Positions 11,991-29,864 of a stretch of 64,000 bases of DNA are shown piece by piece. The stretch covers positions 12,893,001-12,957,000 of the forward strand of contig NC_090784.1 in NCBI RefSeq assembly GCF_040054535.1. The letters are read 5' to 3'. Below the pieces are notes generated by a model. That model did not search any database. It saw only the letters and a list, made by a program, of their open reading frames with translations, and was not told the DNA's origin. Each line of letters opens with the position of its first letter. The stretch's first letter is position 1. The position numbers and the translations under genes were made by a program. The stretch comes from Antennarius striatus (lineage: Eukaryota; Chordata; Actinopteri; Lophiiformes; Antennariidae).

Positions 11991-13880
11991 ATGGCGACCA
12001 CAGGTTTGACCAATTTGCTTCTTTTATATTTTGATGTGCATTAAAATATTGTTATTTTTGGATTATTTGTTATATCTCCATAAATGTGATGGTTAATTGT
12101 GTGCTGCATTGTCACTGCAGTGCTATGTTGTAACTAAGGAAGTTCACCCATACTTAATTCTTATAATCTCTGGCATTAACAAACATCTCTGGACATGCAC
12201 GTTTTGAACAGTGAGAAGGGGAGAAAGCACTGCTAAGAAATGTATAATGAAAGTGTAAAGTAAAGTGCTTTTTGAGAGTTCCGCAAAAAGCAAGTCACAT
12301 TACTGATGCCCTGTATCATCAAAACCCTGCACAGCTGGAACCAGTGACTTATTTTGCAAACTGAATCACTACATTTAAAAAAAATCAGAACGTTCATAAT
12401 TTACAGCCTTATGCATTGCTCTCAAACAGTAGTCTCTGTGCTCCAAAGTAATGTTACATTGGTTATCATACTATACCGGCTTTTTTCTTTGCCACTTCTG
12501 TCACACTCATCTATTCTACAACTGGGTTGTAACCCACTTCTTCATGCTGCATTTTTTTTCTGCTGAGCAAAGGTACTGCATTGATCGCCCCTCACTGTTA
12601 AAAAAAAAAAATAGAAAAGAGCCAAGCCTGCAGATCTGAAGGGCTGCCAACCCTGCTGATCTCAGTGCAGGCTGAGGACACCTAAGCTTCTTTAGGTTTT
12701 GAATGCTGCATCAATTTATCAATTTTTATCAATTTAAATTTTTTCTCCCTTTCCCCCCACCAGAAGTTATGTTCCCAGACAGAAGTGACTTTGATTATGG
12801 TAAGATTTACACCATACTATTTGATTTTCAAAACCAAAGTGTGATGTTTTACAAACCATTTCTTTCATTATGGTTTATTTGTCATCAGAAACTCAATTAG
12901 GCTTGTTAATTTAAGTCTGGTTTTGTCTTTACTAGATTATGAGACACTGCGGACCACAGGGGTTATCCTTGCTGTCGTCATGTTTGTCTCTGGCATTTTA
13001 ATAGCCCTGAGTAAGTCTAGAACTTCTCATGCAGATCATTTGAATACAGCAGTTTTATCACATTTACATAGGCACCTTTACTTTGTAACTAATATATCAT
13101 CCCTTAAACAGGTAAAAAATTCACAAAATGTGTAAAATCCACACCCAAGTAAGAGTTGTATAAGGTTTAGTGGATGATCTGCCTGTGCATGCTGTTTGAT
13201 TTTGACTTGAAGGAAACGCTCAACCATGGTGGAAAAAACTTTTCCAGTGTCTTTGATTAAACCTGAGTTTCCTGCATTTGTCTGGTCCATGGCCTGGATG
13301 CCTCTACCCTTTCCCTGTTCTGCACAAATTAGCCAAAGCACACTTTCAACACATTGAAGAGTTTACAGAGCACTTTGGGTAGTGTTTCTGTCCTCTTTGT
13401 CTCAGTGCTTGCTCTTAATTTTACAATGTATGTACTCTCCTGTGTTGGTAGTGAGTGTTCAGTGTAAAGACTCAGTGCATGCAGCTTGTATGGCAAGACA
13501 GGAAAAAAGGCTAGAGCTGCAGGTTGAACATCACTAAAAGCTGTACTTTGGTTTACTTCTACCTCAGAACTCTGTGGCTTCAACAGTAACAGTGAATCAA
13601 TGGATCACTTGATCAAATCCGACACCTGGCTCAAGTTGTGGCCACAGTTTTCAAACTTTATTTCACAGTCAGTGAATAAAACTTGATGAATTTTAAAAGA
13701 TAAATGAGCTAATTTCTGTGTTTCTGTTGGCAGTTCAGACTCATCTGGCACCCAAATACCAAAGAAAGATTGTAAGTTCACTCGCTGTCCACAGTCACTG
13801 TGTTTAAATTGAATAATATTTGTTTTCTGTCTATAGATTTTTTTACTTTTTCTTCTGCAGTAACGCTGGAATCTGTGTAG
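11991..13880 (+). CDS. fxyd7: FXYD7-like regulator of Na,K-ATPase
   Basis: Small single-span membrane protein expected to bind Na,K-ATPase at the plasma membrane. Exons: 11991-12003, 12764-12799, 12936-13010, 13112-13148, 13734-13771, 13861-13880, phases consistent, 72 residues. It begins MATTEVMFPDRSDFDYDYE with no signal peptide; FXYD7 of mammals likewise starts MAT and lacks one. The signature is FDYD, the membrane span is TTGVILAVVMFVSGILIAL, and the cytosolic face begins SKKFTKC, like the SKKxKC of FXYD7. The tail is Ser/Lys rich and ends LTLESV. The position beside another FXYD gene and before nfkbid fits a 19q13-like block. The first exon is short with an atypical GTTTGA donor, so the start is the least certain part. 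Confidence 0.8.
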
Positions 13881-14071
13881 AAAACACTTGAAGACAGACT
13901 TGAAGGATAGAACATCGTCACAAAAGTCATACCAGCACACACACACCCAGATCATTCCCACTATGGTTAATATACCATAATATACCATATGGATTATCAA
14001 GAAACATGTTTCTCTATCCCTGTTTTACTGAATCTCTCAGTGAATTCTGTGAAAATTAGATAAAGAAAATA

Positions 14072-14199
14072 CCTAAACCCTAACCCTAACCCTAACCCTA
14101 ACCCTACCCTAACCCTAACCCTAACCCTAACCCTACCCTAACCCTAACCCTAACCCTACCCTAACCCTAACCCTAACCCTAACCCTAACCCTAACCCTC
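14072..14199. repeat. interstitial telomeric repeat array
   Basis: About 20 tandem CCCTAA units on +, with several short CCCTA variants. This is the vertebrate telomere motif, lying about 190 bases past the FXYD7-like stop codon, far from any visible chromosome end. Confidence 0.97.
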
Positions 14200-15674
14200 T
14201 AGATTGCTAAATATTAAGCAAAGAAATGTAGAAAATATTCCCAACCATGACTGCTGTCTGTCTTGAAGTTTAACTCTTGTGACACATGACATTAAAAGCA
14301 TGATTGATTCTTAATCTGAAAAAATATCTCCAAGTCTTTTCATTCAAAATTACGTACAGGTTTATCTTTGAAAGGAATGAAATAAAGTATTGTTATATTT
14401 ATGCACACATACTCACAATACATATACTGTAGATATGTTTGTCTGTCTTTCTTTCTTCAGAGATCTATTGGTAGACATTTCATTTTTATTCATTATTATC
14501 AATATAACATTTAAGAATTTTATTGCTTGAAAAAATCCAAAGTACATTTCATGTAAAAATGAGGAGCGAATGACATTTTGATGATTTGAATGTTGACTAT
14601 GAGCTTCATGGGAAATTAATGTGACTGAAAGCAGAGATGACACATAAGTGGGGAATAGCCCAAACCATATTCATCACTCCAATTACAATCAGAACCTGAC
14701 CTCCTTTCACTTTTTACTCTTTGCCATGGAGGTAAATGTGGGTAGAGCGTGATAAATAACTCTGAAGTCTACGGTATTTAGATGCAGCTTTCTAGTAGGA
14801 TATTGTTTTTTATGCTCATAATGAAATATAGGCTAAGTGGGGCTGTTTTCTGAACATAAAAACAATTCAATGCAAATTTCTTGATACAGTGTCCTTGTAT
14901 TTTATTCATGAATAAAATGAACAATGAGTCATCGCAGTTGGTAATGTCTCTGTGATAAGAACATTCTTTGTCATAATCAGCTTCAAATAAACAATAGTTT
15001 TACACAGTAAAGTTTGTTTTTCCCTAAAGAAAATAATTCAAACCTGAGGCTAGTGCGATGTATACAGAAAGTTAAATTCTCACTGCACACACGCTTTCTT
15101 AACATAACACATGATGACTGGGATCAAAACCATCACTTGATGTATTAATATACCATGAGGGGGCCTTTGACAGGAGAGTCAGAGAGCTTGCAGGGACATT
15201 GTCCTGGAGGTTATTTAAACGATTTCATAGAAATCAACGATAACTTGGGAGTGCAGCCCATGAGGAGAATGTTCCCTGGAGAGATTTTCATTTTAAAATA
15301 TTAAAGATTTTTGACAAAAACCTTGAATTGTCTCTAATTAAAAAATTAAATATCCATTTGTTAGCAGTGACAGGAACATTGTGTGAAGAGGCTTCATGTA
15401 TATATCACATTTTGTAATGACATCATTCACCTAAACACAAGTGCAAACAGGTACATTGCATTATTACATTACATTAAATAAAGTTTAATGCATTAAAGCA
15501 TCATTTGTTTACTTCAATGTAAATTACATCTGGAGATTAATAAACCAAACTGGTTTGTTATTAATAACATATTGGTTGGAGACTCCCAAAACCACATAAC
15601 AATAAATCCCCTTATCAACAGAGGAGACATGAGACTCATCATTCCCTTCAAGTGAAGATTACAAATGGTTCATT
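14200..15674. other. AT-rich intergenic spacer
   Basis: Convergent 3' ends of the FXYD7-like gene and nfkbid flank this stretch. I see no coding exon, no RNA gene and no clear repeat other than the telomeric array at its left side. Confidence 0.5.
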
Positions 15675-21157
<5,483 letters not shown>

Positions 21158-21238
21158 GTCAGAAACGGTTTTCCTTTGAAATCTTTAACCAGTCGTCCTC
21201 TTGACCACCTGTCTGTCTGAAGGCTGTCTTGCATGTTG

Positions 21239-21245
21239 TTTTATA
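21239..21245 (-). promoter_or_regulatory. TATA box of nfkbid
   Basis: The minus strand reads CTATAAAAC about 80 bases upstream of the start codon at 21157, a good TATA position for a short 5' UTR starting near 21210. I see no perfect kB site next to it. Confidence 0.55.
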
Positions 21246-21478
21246 GCTGTGTCTTGTACACACAGAGCACGTTGTTCCCCATCACCGCCCCACAGCTGTG
21301 GTCCACGCCCTCTAGCAGAGGGGAAGCCACACATCACTGTGATGTCAAAACCACGGATTCGATAAATTCGACTGAACAGAATATGAGAAAGTGTGATAAA
21401 CGGGAACAGCTAATACAAGTATAAAAGGAAAAAGTTCTCTCACATAAGTGAAAGCGCAAATTCAATAGCTCTTGTTTG

Positions 21479-21516
21479 TATATTATTATTATTATTATTT
21501 TTATTATTATTATTAT

Positions 21517-21593
<77 letters not shown>

Positions 21594-21595
21594 TT
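21479..21595. repeat. (ATT)n then (AGT)n microsatellite
   Basis: ATT repeats pass directly into about 25 AGT repeats. Confidence 0.95.
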
Positions 21596-22144
21596 GCTTC
21601 AAACATTTTCTTCACAGGTGTAATGAAATACAACTTTAAGGTGTTTGAAGCTTTGCTGGCGTTGATATGAGGTCACCATTTACTTACATTTTAATAAATA
21701 AATATGCAAAATGATAAAGGTCAGCTGGAAAGGGAATGTTGTGTCTCTAACATGACATATAGTATGTGTGTTTATGCAAAATGGAACTAATAATTAGGAT
21801 TTGTAAGAACTGTACTTTATAGAATTGTGCTTCTGTGAATAAAAACACTGTTGGTCAGAAAACTAATCCATCTAATCAGTCCAACGTGTTTTGCGAGGAT
21901 ATGAAATGACATAAAAGTGAAGCTCTGTAACCTGTATTATTCTCAATAAAAGATATAGTAATAATAAAAATAATTCTAAAATAAAGCAAAACACATTACA
22001 TAAGTACTAATACTTTTATTTGAGCGACTTCCTGTCTAGTGACACAACAGCATTCTTACATCATTGTGTAACAAAGTGATGATTATTATTAAACATTTAA
22101 TGTCCATTAATAATCAGCAAATAACAGAAAAAATAGTAGGAAAT

Positions 22145-22420
22145 ACTATTTATTTATTTGTTTGTTTGTTTGTTTGTTTGTTTGTTTGTTTGTTTGTTTA
22201 TTTTTAATTTATTTCCGGACAAGTTTATTACAGCAGACTTCACCTTCATCACTTTTCCAACATCAACAACATCCAAAAAAGAAAAAAAAAGGATTTACAG
22301 GTAGAGGCCATTTGGCTTCTAAAATTCCCGTCTGCAGAATCAACAACAATTCTCCCATTACAACACGATACAAACCAAATTCCTACATTAAATGTCACAT
22401 TTCACAGTGATACAGATGAC
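22145..22420 (-). repeat. (TTTG)n array plus interspersed repeat tail
   Basis: About ten TTTG units (22157-22200) are followed by a stretch sharing ACATCAACAACAT, an A-run, TTTGGCTTCT and CAGAAT in order with 26947-27065, where the preceding array is TTAC. I read both as 3' tails of one non-LTR element in reverse orientation, its tail being the microsatellite. Confidence 0.45.
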
Positions 22421-22423
22421 ATA

Positions 22424-22684
22424 CCAAGTACTCTCCTACCTGTCCCCCTGATCACATTAGCTGTAGTTGTCCAGTCATCTGACCACCCAGAGCCTGTCTT
22501 AACTCCTTCCTAAAAGTCCTGCAACACTCTTCCTTTTTCAGCTTCCACCATTTCGTCTTCTGCTGTCTTTGTCCTCTTCATCTTCCTCACCACCAGAGTC
22601 ATCCTACACACCACTAGATGGATGGATGGATGGATGGATGGATGGATGGATGGATGGATGGATGGATGGATGGATGGATAGATG

Positions 22685-22727
<43 letters not shown>

Positions 22728-23475
22728 CTTATAGGTCACCCTCTGTTCCTGCGTTTTCTGGAAGAAAGTATTCACTATAGCCGTTTCCATCCTCTTTGCA
22801 AAGTCAACCACCATCTGTTCCATCTGCATTCCTCTCCTGGATACCAAACCTGCCCATCACCTCCTCATCACCTCTGTTTCCTGCACCAACATGTCCATTG
22901 AAGTCTGCTCCAATGACAACTCTCTCACTTCTAGGTATGCTCTGCATCACTTCATCAAAGTCCAACCACAATTTTTTCTTCTCCTCCAGCTCACATCCTA
23001 CCTGTGGAGCATACCCACTAACAATGAACATCACTCCTTCAATTTCTAGCTTCAGACTCGTCACTCTATCTGACTCTCTTTTTAACTCCAGGACATTCCT
23101 ATCAAACTCCTCCTTCAAGATAACTCCTACTCCATTTCTCTTCCCATCTACACCATGATAGAACAACTTGAACCCTCCTTCTAAACTTCTAGTCTTGCTA
23201 CCTTTCCACCTGGTCTCCTGGACACACAGTATGTCTACCTTCCTCCTCTGCATCATGTCAACCAACTCTCTACCTTTTCCTGTCATATTTCCAACATTCA
23301 TCGTCCCTACTCTCAGTTCTATACTCTTGGCGTTCCTCTTGTCTCTCATCCTACGAACACACTTTCCTCCTCTCCTTCTTTGACCAACAGTAGTCCAATT
23401 TCCACCGACACCCTGTAGGTGAACAGCACCGATGGTGGCCGTTGTTAACTCAGGCCTCGACTGATTTGGTATGGA
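22424..23475 (-). mobile_element. RTE-like LINE, 5' part with endonuclease
   Basis: Read on -, the 5' end near 23475 resembles that of the copy at 49.9 kb. The longest open part (23349-22804, 181 codons) encodes an AP-type endonuclease: VGTMNVGNMTGKGRELVDMM, ILCVQETRWKG, VSGYAPQVG and VIGADFNGHVGAGN. A GGAT/GATA array at 22613-22726 replaces the part that encodes the QVDYI motif in the other copy. The reverse transcriptase is absent. The element type is common in teleosts; the RTE clade is my best guess. Confidence 0.8.
22613..22726. repeat. (GGAT)n/(GATA)n microsatellite
   Basis: GGAT units pass into GATA units, inserted within the LINE endonuclease region. Confidence 0.95.
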
Positions 23476-23759
23476 AGTATTGGATTTGATTCACATGTTT
23501 GATTTGGCAAAGGTTTTATGTCGGATACATTCCTTTGAAGATAGATAATAGTTACGCGAACATAATATCCCCCAACAAGCATCAGGACAACTTAACAACA
23601 GTTTAGACATGTGTCTTAACATGAGACATGTCTAAACATGAGCTCTTGGCATGAGCTTCTGATCTACGCTTTAGAACAAATAAAACATCCCATTTGGAAT
23701 CACAGGGCAAAAAAAAAATCTCATAATTAATATTTTCTGAGACTGTGGAAAAAATGTTT

Positions 23760-23881
23760 GTATGTCAGGTGCTCTCCCCTGTCTTAGCCATGGAGCATGG
23801 TGTTTTAGCCAGGTTTTAAGTTTGAACTCATGGCTCCAGTTCACCTGCATAACAACCAATATGGTTTTTATTGACAATTTA
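23760..23881 (-). repeat. 122-bp dispersed unit, copy B, inverted
   Basis: Reverse complement of 17812-17933 with about two differences, followed by TCAATAAA and a CA array at 23889-23933. The two copies face each other across the nfkbid first exon and promoter. Confidence 0.8.
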
Positions 23882-23886
23882 TCAAT

Positions 23887-23888
<2 letters not shown>

Positions 23889-23936
<48 letters not shown>

Positions 23937-23940
23937 ACAC
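23889..23940. repeat. (CA)n microsatellite
   Basis: CA dinucleotide run adjoining copy B of the 122-bp unit. Confidence 0.95.
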
Positions 23941-24020
23941 ACACTCAAAGATGTGCACAACCTGCATTCAGACTCAGACGCGACAGTCCGAATTGATGCA
24001 GGCTAGCAACAGAAACTACA

Positions 24021-24036
24021 CAGCGCCCTCTGCTGT
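24021..24036 (-). promoter_or_regulatory. CTCF-like motif
   Basis: Reverse complement reads ACAGCAGAGGGCGCTG, close to the CTCF core, between nfkbid and hcst. Its orientation is opposite to the motif at 11864. Confidence 0.5.
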
Positions 24037-24577
24037 TGTAAAGAGTCTAAATCAATTAATAATTACGGAATCAAAGTTGATTATCTAAGTGAAGATAAGT
24101 CAAAGTTCATTTGTTAAAATACGTATTTTCCTGCATTGACAAATGGCTTAAAATAATTAAGAGTTCAAGCACTCTGATGTGTTTGAGTTCTGAACTGATC
24201 TCTCCCTGAACAGGCAGGTGATCCAGTCATTTGTCCCCTGACTCAGAGCTTTTATCCACTTAGGGAATAAAGACAGCACCCTAACTTGGAAAAAAATGTG
24301 TACCAAGATTTTATTAATTTATTTATTTAGTCCTTAAAAAGACAGTAAGGCAAAGGTTCACCTGTCCTGAGGTTCAGGTTGTGTCTAATTGTCACGTAAG
24401 TGTATTGTTCATTTAACTCTTGCAATTAATTCAGGTCCTTCTAAAAATAACTGTTTTCAGTCAAATAAAAATCTATCAGTTCTAGTACTGACAGAGACAG
24501 CAGGCAGAGTTTCCGCTCAGCAGGGGAAGAAGCAAAACGTGACGTCAGCTCCTGAAAGTGAAGTCGAAAAATTGGTT

Positions 24578-24836
<259 letters not shown>

Positions 24837-25314
24837 TGAATCCAGAGGGCAGCTCAGCATGGTGACACCAGGTATGATGATGCTCCCTCTCACTAATTTT
24901 CTTTTCCACATTTCATCTTTTTCATGGATTTCATGTCTGTCCCATCAAATACCTTTCATAGATCGAAGATAAACCTCACTGAAACCCATGGAAAGGTTTG
25001 TTTCGTAAAACTACAAATGCAGACTCGTGTCATGACTGCAATTTGCCGATCTTAATTAAATATACATATTTTCCATTTTGCTTTACCATTTCAAACGCCT
25101 ACGTAGAAATTTAGGATTCTATGTGAGACAAAGTGATTCATGTTTGTATGCATGAGGTCAAGCCTGTCTCAAAAATAAGTTAAACTTTCACACTGATGAA
25201 ATTTAAAATGTTGGGTTGTTTCCGGGATGTATTTCAACAGCTATAACACATGTAGCTCCAGATAAACTGTGTTCTCTTTTTGTCTTTTAGGAAGCACGTC
25301 ACTGACCTGCTGAG

Positions 25315-25406
25315 ATGATCAATTTAACGATGGCATGCAACTATTTTTTTGTCATCTTATTTTTTCTCTGCAGTGAGTATGTTTTACATCGTTCTTCCTT
25401 GTTGCA

Positions 25407-25449
<43 letters not shown>

Positions 25450-26232
25450 TGGGGTGGTCTTGAACAGGAAGATGAAACCACAAACATTTCACATGATGGA
25501 AACTTCACCGACAAAAGTGTTACAGCTTGCATTCATAGCATAAAGAGCTGATGTTCTCAACTTTGTCTTTTTCTTTGTCTAAGACCTGGCTGGAGTTCAT
25601 GCAGGTATGTACGATTTGCAATTTTCACAATACAGTTTTGTACATGTTACAAATCAGAATAGCAAGCAACACAACTACACTGCAAGGCTAGACATGTGAC
25701 GAATCACATTTTCCAGTCATTCTAAGCTCACATCCTCCATCCCACTCTTCCTCTTTGCCTGTTGACTGTCTTCCTGTGTTTGCAGTTGCCTCTGTGTCAT
25801 GCTACAGGATTGAACCAGGGACAATGGCTGGCATCATCTGTGCAGATCTGTTGCTGACCCTTGTTATCATCATCGTCACCTATCACTATGCCAGCCTTCG
25901 ACGTCAGAAGTTAGAAAAAGGTGACAGGAGCTGATTTGATTATGGTTTATGTGGATTTTATATCCATAATGTGTTGCACTCAATGCAGCATAGATGAGGA
26001 GGTTTGACGAAGATTATTTGTTCCTGAAGAGGCTATTCTGAACTTTCACAGCTTTTGTAAACCTTTTTTTTTAAAACTTTTTTTCCGGGGTTTAGGTTCT
26101 TTGTTCATTGATATCAGTCATGATTTAGTTTTCAAATTAAAGTTAAAATTTATTTTTTGCCTTTTCTCTCATCTCTTCACAGCTGAGAAAGTGTACATGA
26201 ATGTCCGGGCTGATTGCAAGAGCAAAAGCTAA
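25315..26232 (+). CDS. hcst: DAP10 signalling adaptor (HCST)
   Basis: Short transmembrane adaptor that pairs with activating receptors of NK and myeloid cells and recruits PI3K/Grb2. Exons: 25315-25372, 25584-25604, 25786-25920, 26183-26232, all joined in phase, 87 residues. Visible parts: signal peptide beginning MINLTMACNYFFVILFFLC, a very short ectodomain with a single Cys (SVSCYRIEP) able to form the disulfide homodimer, a membrane span with the charged Asp needed for receptor pairing (GIICADLLLTLVIIIVTYHY), and a cytosolic tail with EKVYMNVRAD. The mammalian motif is YINM; here position +3 is Val, so the Grb2-type YxN is kept but the PI3K-type YxxM is not. AATAAA lies at 26434. The neighbours nfkbid and tyrobp match the mammalian order. 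I chose the first Met; a second in-frame Met follows five codons later. Confidence 0.9.
25408..25446. repeat. (CA)n microsatellite in hcst intron 1
   Basis: CA run in the 211-nt first intron of hcst. Confidence 0.95.
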
Positions 26233-26650
26233 AGATGGAGTGATACATAATGAAATTATTTGAACTTTGGGTCCTGATTTTTCAATACTACTGTATTTCA
26301 ACAAACTGTAAGAAATTATTAAACATCCACCCATTTTATAGCACATATTATTAAAATATAAATTTGCCTCTTGCAATGTTCAAAAGATTCTTTGACATCT
26401 ATTTAGATTTCATCTAGCCTATACAGAAAAATTAATAAAGAGTATTTTGCATTTAAAAAGTGGACTTTTTGTTCTTGCTGCTTTTTCTGGGTTATTTTTG
26501 TCACACCTGATAAATAAGAACAAGTCACTTCCACAACGTTTCTTGTAGCTACACCAAACTACGCCCTCTGTCGTCCAGTTGTTGTAAATACTTTCCTATC
26601 AGCCATCAACAGTTTGAAAGCACAATAGGATTTATTTATTCATTCATTCA

Positions 26651-26731
<81 letters not shown>
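26651..26731. repeat. (TA)n microsatellite
   Basis: Pure TA run between hcst and tyrobp. Confidence 0.95.
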
Positions 26732-26734
<3 letters not shown>

Positions 26735-26809
26735 TGGATTTTGTGCTGAATATATATATAATCTATATATATATATCGGAATATATATATATATTTTTTT
26801 TTATTTATT

Positions 26810-27100
<291 letters not shown>

Positions 27101-28361
27101 TTCATACACTGAATTTTGACATTAATTGTTCATGTGGCATATTGCTGTTCCAACGGTCCACTTCCTTATCAACGTAGTCATAGCATCTTACATCCAATTT
27201 TCTGCAACTCCAGATATGTGCCTTCATTCCAGATATAACCTAGAGCATAATCATCTGAGGAATAATGTTTACAGTCTTTCCAGGAATGGCAATGTCCATC
27301 AATGTTATAGATGGTCAAAACAAGAGGTTGCCTTTGCCAGTGCTCTGAAAGTGCCTAAACAAGAATGTAATGATATTTTCTCATATGTTTTGCAATACAT
27401 AGATCTATAATTAAAAAAAGAAAACCCACAAAAATTTTAAACAAAGTGAAAAACTAAATGAAAAACAGATCCAGTGTAATTATACAGGTCTTCTGTGGTG
27501 TTGACAACATTAATTTTTAAGTGTTCTTAATATAAAAATTATTTGTTGCTGTGCATTTCAAATGTTACACCTTATCTATGTTATCGTCTGGACTTTCTGT
27601 GACATTAGAGAAATGTGACTAAGAGGCCTTAAGTGCATTCAGAGCAGCTGATAAAAATCTCTGTGTCTGCTTAACTAAACCACCAACTGACATGTCAGTC
27701 AAGCTCACAGCATGTTGAACGTGTCACTATATCTGTAACATCTCTTTGATACTCATAATTTCATGGCAGGCCTCTTTTCTTTAGTGCACCTGCTAAAGTT
27801 TGCCGACTACTTAATCTGCAACAATTAACCATCATCCACCCTGCCTGCCAATGCGCCTCCTGCTGTGCCGTGCTTGGACCCCACCTCACATAGGAGCAGT
27901 GCAGCACAGGAGTCCAGCTAATTCATTAAATAACTGTGAGATATCGGGAAGAATGGTGATTTGGAAACATCCAGATGGTCTGTGTCTGAGTGATTATCAA
28001 AATCTTACAAGAGTATATAATATAAATCAGTGGCAGACAGTGCATTTCACATGTAGGCCTTCAGTGATATTCTTAGTTAGTCAAACTTGCATAAATACAT
28101 CTCATAATAGTGTAAGCAGCACCCACCGCTGCCACCATTATAGTGTTTGAGGACTGAGGCGGTTATAACTTCTCTCAAATGGGACGAAAACCTGCGTCAG
28201 CCCTACTCCTTTTATTTTCACTCCCACAGAAGCACCCCACTCCCACACCTTTTTTGACATCACACAACTACGTCACAGAACAAAAATATTTGTCTTCTTT
28301 TAAATGTCATCCGATAATCGCTTAAAAAAGAATTTGCGCCTTTGATTTTGTTTAAACAAAT

Positions 28362-28366
<5 letters not shown>

Positions 28367-28427
<61 letters not shown>
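28367..28427. repeat. (TA)n microsatellite
   Basis: TA run upstream of tyrobp. Confidence 0.95.
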
Positions 28428-28429
<2 letters not shown>

Positions 28430-29160
28430 TGCTCAGCTCACATTATACACATTTACATTATACTTTTTTTTATCCATCATTTGACATATTTTGTTGATTG
28501 TATGTTAATTTGAAACATAGATGTCTCTTTGACACAAACACAAAATATAGGTTTTCATTTCCGTCACACAGTGTAGCATTATTACAGAGAAACCTGTGGT
28601 TTACTGTATCACTCCTTCATGGACTATAGGAAGCAGTGACTGTGGTTGACTGCCTGCACTAAAGCCACAGATCATGAAGAAATGCTTAGATTATGCACCA
28701 AGATACAATCACATGCATTTCGGCAGAAAGTGCAGGTGTAATGAAACATCCCCTTATTTTGATTTGAATTAACAAGGTAATTTGAAGGATCAGGACAATT
28801 AAAAAACAACAACAACAACAGATCACTAAGAAGGACTAAGTCATTCTAATAAATTGTGATAGAACTTGTTTTTACATGTTTGACTCTGCTCACATGAATG
28901 TGACACTACAGATGTGAAACAGAAATAGTAGCTTCCTCTTCTAACAGTGGTCATCGTCCTGCTCTTTCCAATGCAGTAGCATGCTGCAGCCCTCAAACCA
29001 CCTCTAGTTCCGTCAGGAGACTCTTCTTAATCTGAGAGCCCTCCCACCTCTGACATCCAACGTTTTATTTGTACAACTGGCCATTTGAGAGAAAACAAGA
29101 GGACGGGTATCCTTCAACCTCTTCTTCTTACACACTTCACCAGTAACCAACATCAAGACG

Positions 29161-29864
29161 ATGTCTGATGCACTATGCATTGTGGGCTCGTTCTTTGGTG
29201 GGTAATATGCTTTATAGGTTTTGATAATAAATGGTCATGATGATATTAATTGTGGTTTTTATTTGACATTTACCAAATGTTTGTTTTGCAGGATCTGCAG
29301 AAGGACAGCAAGGTACAGTATGTTGATTTCCTACACCTACAGCTCCTTCTGGATGCTGGAATAAGATGGGTGCTTTAGTTTTGTGTTACATCCTCTTCTC
29401 TCTTTTACAGAATGTAGCTCCTGCTATATAATAAATATGGCGTCCGTGATTGGTATTATTGCCTCTGATATTATCCTGACCCTCCTCATTGCAATTTCTG
29501 TGTACTGCTTTGCAAGTCATCACAAAAGACAGAAAGAATGGAATTGTCACAATGGTGAACCCTAACTTTTTGTGTATTCCTTTTGATTTGTCATGTAGTT
29601 GGTTATTTGGGACAAAGATTTTTACTGTACACTTTACAGATAAAACAAATGTGCCATCCTCACTACCGAAGAGAATAGATGCAGAGGTCACGGAATCTCC
29701 CTATCAGGTAAAACACCGTACAAGCCTAAAATAGACACACAAATATATTATTTGCAGGGATATTAACATGTTATTTTTTGTTTCTTGGTACCTTGATGTT
29801 TGTGTAGGAATTACATGGAGTCCAGTCAGATGTGTACAGCGAGCTTCGGCACTTTAGGAAATGA
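29161..29864 (+). CDS. tyrobp: DAP12 ITAM adaptor (TYROBP)
   Basis: Disulfide-linked transmembrane adaptor that pairs with activating receptors (TREM and NK receptor types) and signals through Syk/ZAP70. Exons: 29161-29197, 29292-29312, 29411-29554, 29640-29707, 29808-29864; phases agree, 108 residues. A signal peptide (MSDALCIVGSFFGSAEGQQ) is followed by ECSSC, whose cysteines can link the dimer, a membrane span with the receptor-pairing Asp (GIIASDIILTLLIAISVY), a basic HHKRQK stop, and a complete ITAM: YQEL, seven residues, YSEL, split by the last intron. The first-exon donor is GTGGGT, chosen because it alone keeps the phase. The 3' UTR is long, with AATAAA near 30418. The gene lies 2.9 kb downstream of hcst on the same strand. 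Confidence 0.93.

Noticed and set aside
21334-21670. Poly-Leu and poly-Ser frames
   Set aside because: Translation of the AGT/ATT arrays.
22613-22726. CRISPR-like regular repeats
   Set aside because: Units of 4 bases without spacers: a simple microsatellite in a vertebrate genome.
27126-27410. 94-codon open frame between hcst and tyrobp
   Set aside because: No recognisable domain, no flanking splice or promoter logic, and it adjoins a repeat tail.
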